Assembly: GCF_910591885.1 (NCBI RefSeq)
Contig: NC_063270.1
Location: 6,386,001-6,450,000 of the forward strand
Reading direction: 5' to 3'
DNA length: 64,000 nucleotides
Origin: Bombus terrestris
Taxonomy: Eukaryota > Arthropoda > Insecta > Hymenoptera > Apidae
Made by a program: the position numbers and the translations under genes. Positions 56,701-64,000 of this stretch are shown here, in pieces (positions within the stretch are counted from its first letter, which is position 1; each line of letters starts with the position of its first letter). A model generated the notes under the pieces. That model was not told where the DNA came from. It saw nothing but the letters and a program-made list of their open reading frames with translations, and searched no databases.

Positions 56701-58615
56701 ATGACGTCTAACGTTATATAGAATTACGTTATAACGTATAACGTTATATACTATTACGATATAACGTATAACGTTATAGAGTATTACGTTATATCGCATA
56801 ACGTTATATACTACTACGATATAACGTATAACATTATATACTATTACGTTATAACGTATAACGTTATATACTATTACGATTTAACGTATAACGTTATATA
56901 GTATTAAGTTATGACATCTAACGTTATATAGAATTACGTTATAACGTACAACGTTATATACTATTACGTTATAACGTACAACGATATATACTATTACGTT
57001 AAAACGTGTAACGTTATATACTATTACGTTATAACGTATAACGTTACATAATATTACGTTATAACGTATAACGTTATATACTATTACGTTATAACGTATA
57101 ACGTTATAGAGTATTACGTTATATCGTATATCGTTATATACTACTACGATATAACGTATAACATTATATACTATTACGTTATAACGTATAACGTTATATA
57201 CTATTACGTTATAACGTATAACGTTATATACTACTACGTTACAACGGATAACGTTATATACTATTACGATATAACGTATAACGTTATAGAGTATTACGTT
57301 ATATCGCATAACGTTATATACTACTACGATATAACGTATAACATCATATACAATTACGTTATAACGTATAACGTTATATACTATTACGTTATAACGTATA
57401 ACGTTATATACTATTACGTTATAACGTATAACGCTATATAATATTACCTTATAACGTGTAACGTTATATACTATTACGATTTAACGTATAACGCTATATA
57501 CAATTACGTTATAACGTATAACGTTATATAATATTACGTTATAACGTATAACGTTATATACTACTACGCTATAACGTATAACGTTATATAGTAATACGTT
57601 ATGCCGTATAACGTTATATACTATTACGTTATAACGTATAACGTTATATACTATTACGATTTAACGTATAACGCTATATACAATTACGTTATAACGTATA
57701 ACGTTATATACTATTACGTTATAACGTATAACGTTATGTAGTATTACTATACAACGTATAACGTTAAATAGTATTACTATACAGCGTGTAACGTTATGTA
57801 GTATTACTATACAACGTGTAACGTTATATGGTATTACGTTATAACGTATAATGCTTTATACTATTATGTTATCACGTATAATGCTTTATACTATTACGTT
57901 ATAACGTATAACGTTATATACTATTACGATATAACGTATAACGTTATGTACTATTACGATATATCGTATAACGTTAAATAGTATTACTATACAGCGTGTA
58001 ACGTTATATAGTATTACTAAACAACGTGTAACGTTATATGGTATGACGTTATAACGTAGAATGTGATATACTATTACGTTATAACGGATAACGTTAAATA
58101 GCATTACTATACAGCGTGTAACGTTATATAGTATTACTATGCAACGTGTAACGTTATGCAGTACTACGTTATAACGTATGACGTTATATACAGTTACGTT
58201 ATAACGTATAACGTTATGTAGTATTACTATAAAACGTATAACGTTATATAGTATTACGTTATAACGTATAACGTTAAATAGTATTACTATACAGCGTGTA
58301 ACGTTATATAGTATTACTATACAACGTGTAACGTTATATAGTATTACTATACAACGTGTAACGTTAAATAGTACTACTATACAGCGTGTAACGTTATATA
58401 GTATTACTATACAACGTGTAACGTTATATAGTATTACTATACAACGTGTAACGTTATATGGTATTACGTTATAACGTATAATGCTTTATACTATTACGTT
58501 ACAACGTATAACGTTATATACTATTACGATATAACGTATAACGTTATATACTATTACGTTATAACGTATAACGTTATGTAGTATTACTATACAACGTATA
58601 ACGTTAAATAGTATT

Positions 58616-60205
58616 ACAATACAGCGTGTAACGTTATATAGTATTACTATACAACGTGTAACGTTATATAGTATTACTATACAACGTGTAACGTTATATG
58701 GTATTACGTTATAACGTATAATGCTTTATACTAATACGTTATAAAGTATAATGCTCTATACTCTTACGTTATAACGTATAACGTTATATACTATTACGTT
58801 ATAACGTATAACGTTATGTAGTATTACTATACAACGTATAACGTTAAATAGTATTACTATACAGCGTGTAACGTTATATAGTATTACTATACAACGTGTA
58901 ACGTTATATAGTATTACTATACAACGTGTAACGTTATATGGTATTACGTTATAACGTATAATGCTTTATACTATTACGTTATAACGTATAACGTTATATA
59001 CTATAACGATATAACGTATAACGTTATGTGCTATTACGATATATCGTATAACGTTAAATAGTATTACTATACAGAGTGTAACGTTATATAGTATTACTAT
59101 ACAACGTGTAACGTTATATGGTATGACGTTATAACGTATAATGTTATATACTATTACGTTACAACGTATAACGTTATATACTATTACGTTATAACGTATA
59201 ACGATATATAGTATTACTATGCAACGTGTAACGTTATACATTATTACTATACAGCGGGTAACGATATATAGTATTACGATATAACGTATGACTTTATATA
59301 CAGTTACGTTATAACGTATGACGTTATATACAGTTACGTTTTAACGTATGACATTATATACTATTACGTTATAACGTATAACGTTATGTAGTATTACTAT
59401 ACAACGTATAACGTTATATAGTATTACTATGCAACGTGTAACGTTATGCAGTACTACGTTATAACGTATGACGTTATATACAGTTACGTTATAACGTATG
59501 ACGTTATATAGTATTACGTTATAACGTATAACGTTATATAGTATTACTATGCAACGTGTAACGTTATATAGTATTATGTTATAACGTATGACGTTATATA
59601 CTAGTACGTTATAACGTGTAACGTTATATACTTTTACGTTATAACGTAAAACGTTATATACTATTATGTTCTAACGTATAACGTTAAATAGTACTACTAT
59701 ACAGCGTGTAACGTTATATAGTATTACTATACAACGTGTAACGTTATATGGTATTACGTTATAACGTATAATGTTATATACTATTACGTTACAACGTATA
59801 ACGTTATATACCATTACGTTATAACGTATAACGATATATAGTATTACTATGCAACGTGTAACGTTATACATTATTACTATACAGCGGGTAACGATATATA
59901 GTATTACGATATAACGTATGACTTTATATACAGTTACGTTATAACGTATAATGTTATGTAGTATTAGTATAAAACGTATAACGTTATATAGTATTACGTT
60001 ATAACGTATAACGTTAAATAGTATTACTATACAGCGTGTAACGTTATATAGTATTACTATACAACGTGTAACGTTATATGGTATTACGTTATAACGTATA
60101 ATGCTTTATACTATTACGTTATCACGTATAATGCTTTATACTATTACGTTATAACGTATAACGTTATATTCTATTACGATATAACGTATAACGTTATGTA
60201 CTATT
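58616..60205. repeat. 1,590-bp tandem duplication in domain V, left copy (53 monomers)
   Basis: Variant order is repeated 1,590 bases later. Shared rare variants are GTTTTAACGTATGACATTAT (59,339 and 60,929), TATTATGTTCTAACG (59,665 and 61,255) and GTATTAGTATAAAACG (59,963 and 61,553). Scattered differences include TATGTGCTATTACG near 59,027 and TATACCATTACG near 59,810. The joint with the right copy is near 60,206, where ACTATTACTATACAGCG fuses two contexts. Confidence 0.87.
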
Positions 60206-61795
60206 ACTATACAGCGTGTAACGTTATATAGTATTACTATACAACGTGTAACGTTATATAGTATTACTATACTACGTGTAACGTTATATGGTATTACGTT
60301 ATAACGTATAATGCTTTATACTATTACGTTATAAAGTATAATGCTCTATACTATTACGTTATAACGTATAACGTTATATACTATTACGTTATAACGTATA
60401 ACGTTATGTAGTATTACTATACAACGTATAACGTTAAATAGTATTACTATACAGCGTGTGACGTTATATAGTATTACTATACAACGTGTAACGTTATATA
60501 GTATTACTATACAACGTGTAACATTATATGGTATTACGTTATAACGTATAATGCTTTATACTATTACGTTATAACGTATAACGTTATATACTATTACGAT
60601 ATAACGTATAACGTTATGTACTATTACGATATATCGTATAACGTTAAATAGTATTACTATACAGCGTGTAACGTTATATAGTATTACTATACAACGTGTA
60701 ACGTTATATGGTATGACGTTATAACGTATAATGTTATATACTATTACGTTACAACGTATAACGTTATATACTATTACGTTATAACGTATAACGATATATA
60801 GTATTACTATGCAACGTGTAACGTTATACATTATTACTATACAGCGGGTAACGATATATAGTATTACGATATAACGTATGACTTTATATACAGTTACGTT
60901 ATAACGTATGACGTTATATACAGTTACGTTTTAACGTATGACATTATATACTATTACGTTATAACGTATAACGTTATGTAGTATTACTATACAACGTATA
61001 ACGTTATATAGTATTACTATGCAACGTGTAACGTTATGCAGTACTACGTTATAACGTATGACGTTATATACAGTTACGTTATAACGTATGACGTTATATA
61101 GTATTACGTTATAACGTATAACGTTATATAGTATTACTATGCAACGTGTAACGTTATATAGTATTATGTTATAACGTATGACGTTATATACTAGTACGTT
61201 ATAACGTGTAACGTTATATACTTTTACGTTATAACGTAAAACGTTATATACTATTATGTTCTAACGTATAACGTTAAATAGTACTACTATACAGCGTGTA
61301 ACGTTATATAGTATTACTATACAACGTGTAACGTTATATGGTATTACGTTGTAACGTATAATGTTATATACTATTACGTTACAACGTATAACGTTATATA
61401 CTATTACGTTATAACGTATAACGATATATAGTATTACTATGCAACGTGTAACGTTATACATTATTACTATACAGCGGGTAACGATATATAGTATTACGAT
61501 ATAACGTATGACATTATATACAGTTACGTTATAACGTATAATGTTATGTAGTATTAGTATAAAACGTATAACGTTATATAGTATTACGTTATAACGTATA
61601 ACGTTAAATAGTATTACTATACAGCGTGTAACGTTATATAGTATTACTATACAACGTGTAACGTTATATGGTATTACGTTATAACGTATAATGCTTTATA
61701 CTATTACGTTATCACGTATAATGCTTTATACTATTACGTTATAACGTATAACGTTATATTCTATTACGATATAACGTATAACGTTATGTACTATT
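60206..61795. repeat. 1,590-bp tandem duplication in domain V, right copy
   Basis: Partner of 58,616-60,205. It ends near 61,796, where this copy continues ATTACGATATAACGTATAAC while the left one jumps to ATTACTATACAGCG at the joint. Confidence 0.87.
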
Positions 61796-61969
61796 ACGAT
61801 ATAACGTATAACGTTAAATAGTATTACCATACAGCGTGTAACGTTATATAGTATTACTATACAACGTTCAACGTTATATGGTATTACGTGATAACGTATA
61901 ATGTTATATACTATTACGTTATAACGTATGACGTTATATACTATTACGTTATAACGTGTAACGTTATAT

Positions 61970-62809
61970 ACTTTTACGTTATAACGTGTAACGTTATATA
62001 CTTTTACGTTATAACGTATAACGTTATATACTATTACGAATTAACGTACAACGTTATATACTATTACGATATAACGTATAACGTTATGTAGTATTACTAT
62101 ACAACGTATAACGTTAAATAGTATTACTATACAGCGTGTAACGTTATATAGTATCACTATACAACGTGTAACGTTATATGGTATTACGTTATAACGTATA
62201 ATGTTATATACTATTACGTTACAACGTATAACGTTATATACTATTACGTTATAACGTATAACGATATATAGTATTACTATGCAACGTGTAACGTTATATA
62301 TTATTACTATACAGCGGGTAACGATATATAGTATTACGATATAACGTATGTCTTTATATACAGTTACGTTATAACGTATAACGTTATATACTAGTACGTT
62401 ATAACGTGTAACGTTATATACTTTTACGTTATAACGTATAACGTTATATACTATTACGAATTAACGTACAACGTTATATACTATTACGATATAACGTATA
62501 ACGTTATGTAGTATTACTATACAACGTATAACGTTAAATAGTATTACTATACAGCGTGTAACGTTATATAGTATTACTATACAGCGTGTAACGTTATATG
62601 GTATTACGTTATAACGTATAATGTTATATACTATTACGTTACAACGTATAACGTTATATACTATTACGTTATAACGTATAACGATATATAGTATTACTAT
62701 GCAACGTGTAACGTTATATATTATTACTATACAGCGGGTAACGATATATAGTATTACGATATAACGTATGTCTTTATATACAGTTACGTTATAACGTATA
62801 ACGTTATGT
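61970..62809. repeat. 420-bp tandem duplication (14 monomers)
   Basis: The 420 bases from about 61,970 are repeated from about 62,390, both with ATTACGAATTAACGTACAACG and the rare ATAACGTATGTCTTTATATA. Differences seen are GTATCACTAT near 62,155 against GTATTACTAT, and ACAACG at 62,161 against ACAGCG at 62,581. Confidence 0.87.
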
Positions 62810-64000
62810 AGTATTACTATACAACGTATAACGTTATATAGTAATACGTTATAACGTATAACGTTAAATAGTATTACGATACAGCTTGTGACGTTATATA
62901 GTATTACCATACAACGTGTAACGTTATATGGTATTACGTGATAACGTACAATGTTACATACTATTACGTTATAACGGATAACGTTAAATAGCATTACTAT
63001 ACAGCGTGTAACGTTATATAGTATTACTATACAACGTGTAAAGTTATATGGTATTACGTTATAAAGTATAATGCTCTATACTATTACGTTATAACGTATA
63101 ACGTTATATGCTATTACGTTATAACGTATAACGTTATGTAGTATTACTATACAACGTATAACGTTATATAGTATTATTATGAAACGTGTAACGTTATGCA
63201 GTACTACGTTATAACGTATGACGTTATATATAGTTACGTTATAACGTATGACGTTATATACTATTACGTTATAACGTATAACGTTATATAGTATTACTAT
63301 GCAACGTGTAACGTTATGCAGTACTACGTTATAACGTATGACGTTATATACAGTTACGTTATAACGTATGACGTTATATACTATTACGTTATAACGTATA
63401 ACGTTATGTAGTATTACTATACAACGTATAACGTTAAATAGTATTACTATACAGCGTGTAACGTTATAAAGTATTACTATACAACGTGTAACGTTATATG
63501 GTATTACGTTATAACGTTTAATGCTTTATACTATTACGTTATCACGTATGATGCTTTATACTATTACGTTATAACGTGTAACGTTATATACTATTACGAT
63601 ATAACGTATAACGTTATGTACTATTACGATATATCGTATAACGTTAAATAGTATTACTATACAGCGTGTAACGTTATATAGTATTACTATACAACGTGTA
63701 ACGTTATATGGTATGACGTTATAACGTAGAATCTCATATACTATTACGTTATAACGGATAACGTTAAATAGCATTACTCCACAGCGTGTAACGTTATATA
63801 GTATTACAATGCAACGTGTAACGTTATGCAGTACTACGTTATAACGTATGACGTTATATACAGTTACGTTATAACGTATGACGTTATATACTATTACGTT
63901 ATAACGTATAACGTTATATAGTATTACTATGCAACGTGTAACGTTATATAGTATTATGTTATAACGTATGACGTTATATACTAGTACGTTATAACGTGTA

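Larger units (their letters stand above)
52610..57730. repeat. Satellite domain IV (return of domain I variants)
   Basis: TTAAGTTATGACGTCTAACG, TACAATTACG, TTACGTTAAAACGTGTAACG and ATATCGCATAACG variants dominate. The rare string ATATAGCAATACCTTATAACG (near 52,816) is otherwise found only near 226 in domain I, along with the following TTTCGTTAAAACGTGTAA. Domains I and IV thus share ancestry although 51 kb of other variants lies between them. No genes are present. Confidence 0.8.
1..64000. repeat. 30-bp tandem satellite array filling the whole window
   Basis: Every part of the window is made of head-to-tail copies of a 30-bp unit, about 2,130 in all, in one orientation throughout. The consensus reads ACGTTATA, ACGTATA, ACGTTATA, TACTATT when split into its four sub-units. 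It is about 23% G+C with three CpGs, all within ACGT. Copies differ by substitutions, while the 30-bp spacing is almost never broken. There is no unique sequence between copies and no inverted segment was seen. Satellites of this form are typical of eukaryotic constitutive heterochromatin. Whether this is a centromere, pericentromere, subtelomere or accessory chromosome cannot be decided from the sequence. I do not recognise the monomer as a named satellite family. Confidence 0.98.
57730..64000. repeat. Satellite domain V (return of domain III variants)
   Basis: From about 57,731 the domain III set returns (ATGCTTTATAC, TTATCACGTATAATGC, ACAGCGGGTAACGAT, GCAGTACTACG). For example, 57,780-58,190 closely follows 51,920-52,330. 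It runs to the window edge. No genes or unique sequence were seen. Confidence 0.8.

Noticed and set aside
1..64000. TATA-box-like TTATATAC in each monomer as promoters
   Set aside because: The motif is simply part of the A+T-rich consensus and recurs every 30 bp with no associated start or gene.
1..64000. ACGT cores as plant bZIP (G-box-like) sites
   Set aside because: ACGT occurs up to three times per monomer, but the flanks (AACGTT, TACGTT, AACGTA) do not give the CACGTG G-box, and host kingdom is unknown.
1..64000. CENP-B box
   Set aside because: The pattern TTCG-N4-A-N2-CGGG was looked for. CGGG occurs in CAACGGGTAACG and TTCG in TTTCGTTAAAACG, but not in the required spacing in the places I checked.
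1..64000. CRISPR array (30-bp repeated unit)
   Set aside because: The period matches repeat length only. There are no spacers between units, no leader and no cas genes, and the array is tens of kilobases long.
1..64000. Prokaryotic or plasmid iteron region
   Set aside because: Iterons are a few to tens of copies beside a replication gene. More than 2,000 copies with higher-order structure and no gene in 64 kb does not fit.

Overview
The whole 64 kb window is one continuous tandem satellite array built from a 30-bp, A+T-rich monomer (about 2,130 copies). I find no credible protein-coding gene, RNA gene, transposon, CRISPR array, telomere repeat or unique-sequence spacer. The consensus monomer, read in one rotation, is four short sub-units, ACGTTATA / ACGTATA / ACGTTATA / TACTATT (8+7+8+7 bp), so it is also a 15+15 bp dimer. 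It is about 23% G+C, yet it carries three ACGT (CpG) sites per 30 bp. Arrays of this size and purity are known from eukaryotic heterochromatin (centromeric, pericentromeric, subtelomeric, B or sex chromosomes). A eukaryotic chromosome in a long-read assembly is therefore the likely source. The species and chromosomal position cannot be told from the sequence.

Layout. Domain I (about 1-1,510) contains monomer variants marked by GTTATGACGTCTAACG. Domain II (about 1,510-49,580) is the main higher-order-repeat (HOR) region, in which variant monomers follow each other in a fixed order over hundreds to thousands of bases and whole blocks recur. Domain III (about 49,580-52,610) is a third variant family marked by ATGCTTTATAC and ACAGCGGGTAACGAT. 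Domain IV (about 52,610-57,730) returns to domain I variants, with a short domain III-like island at about 55,275-55,690. Domain V (about 57,730-64,000) returns to domain III variants.

History readable in the sequence. Recent segmental amplifications are clear: a 3,600-bp tandem duplication (27.2-34.4 kb, three substitutions seen between copies), a 540-bp tandem duplication (25.86-26.94 kb), a roughly 5.6-kb block at 16.0-21.7 kb repeated at 23.0-29.1 kb, a roughly 4.2-kb tandem pair (10.5-18.9 kb), a 3.25-kb block at 35.1-38.4 kb repeated at 42.1-45.4 kb, and a 1,590-bp tandem duplication (58.6-61.8 kb). A 9-bp deletion recurs in the same context at eight places and acts as a lineage marker. 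Nearly all other length changes are whole monomers. Only 13 shifts of the 30-bp register occur in 64 kb, representing about six independent events, against a very large number of substitutions.

Long open frames exist on both strands, but they are a by-product: the monomer is 10 codons long and has one stop-free frame per strand, and most length changes are multiples of three. They encode only a decapeptide repeat rich in Tyr, Ile, Val and Asn and are not annotated as genes.
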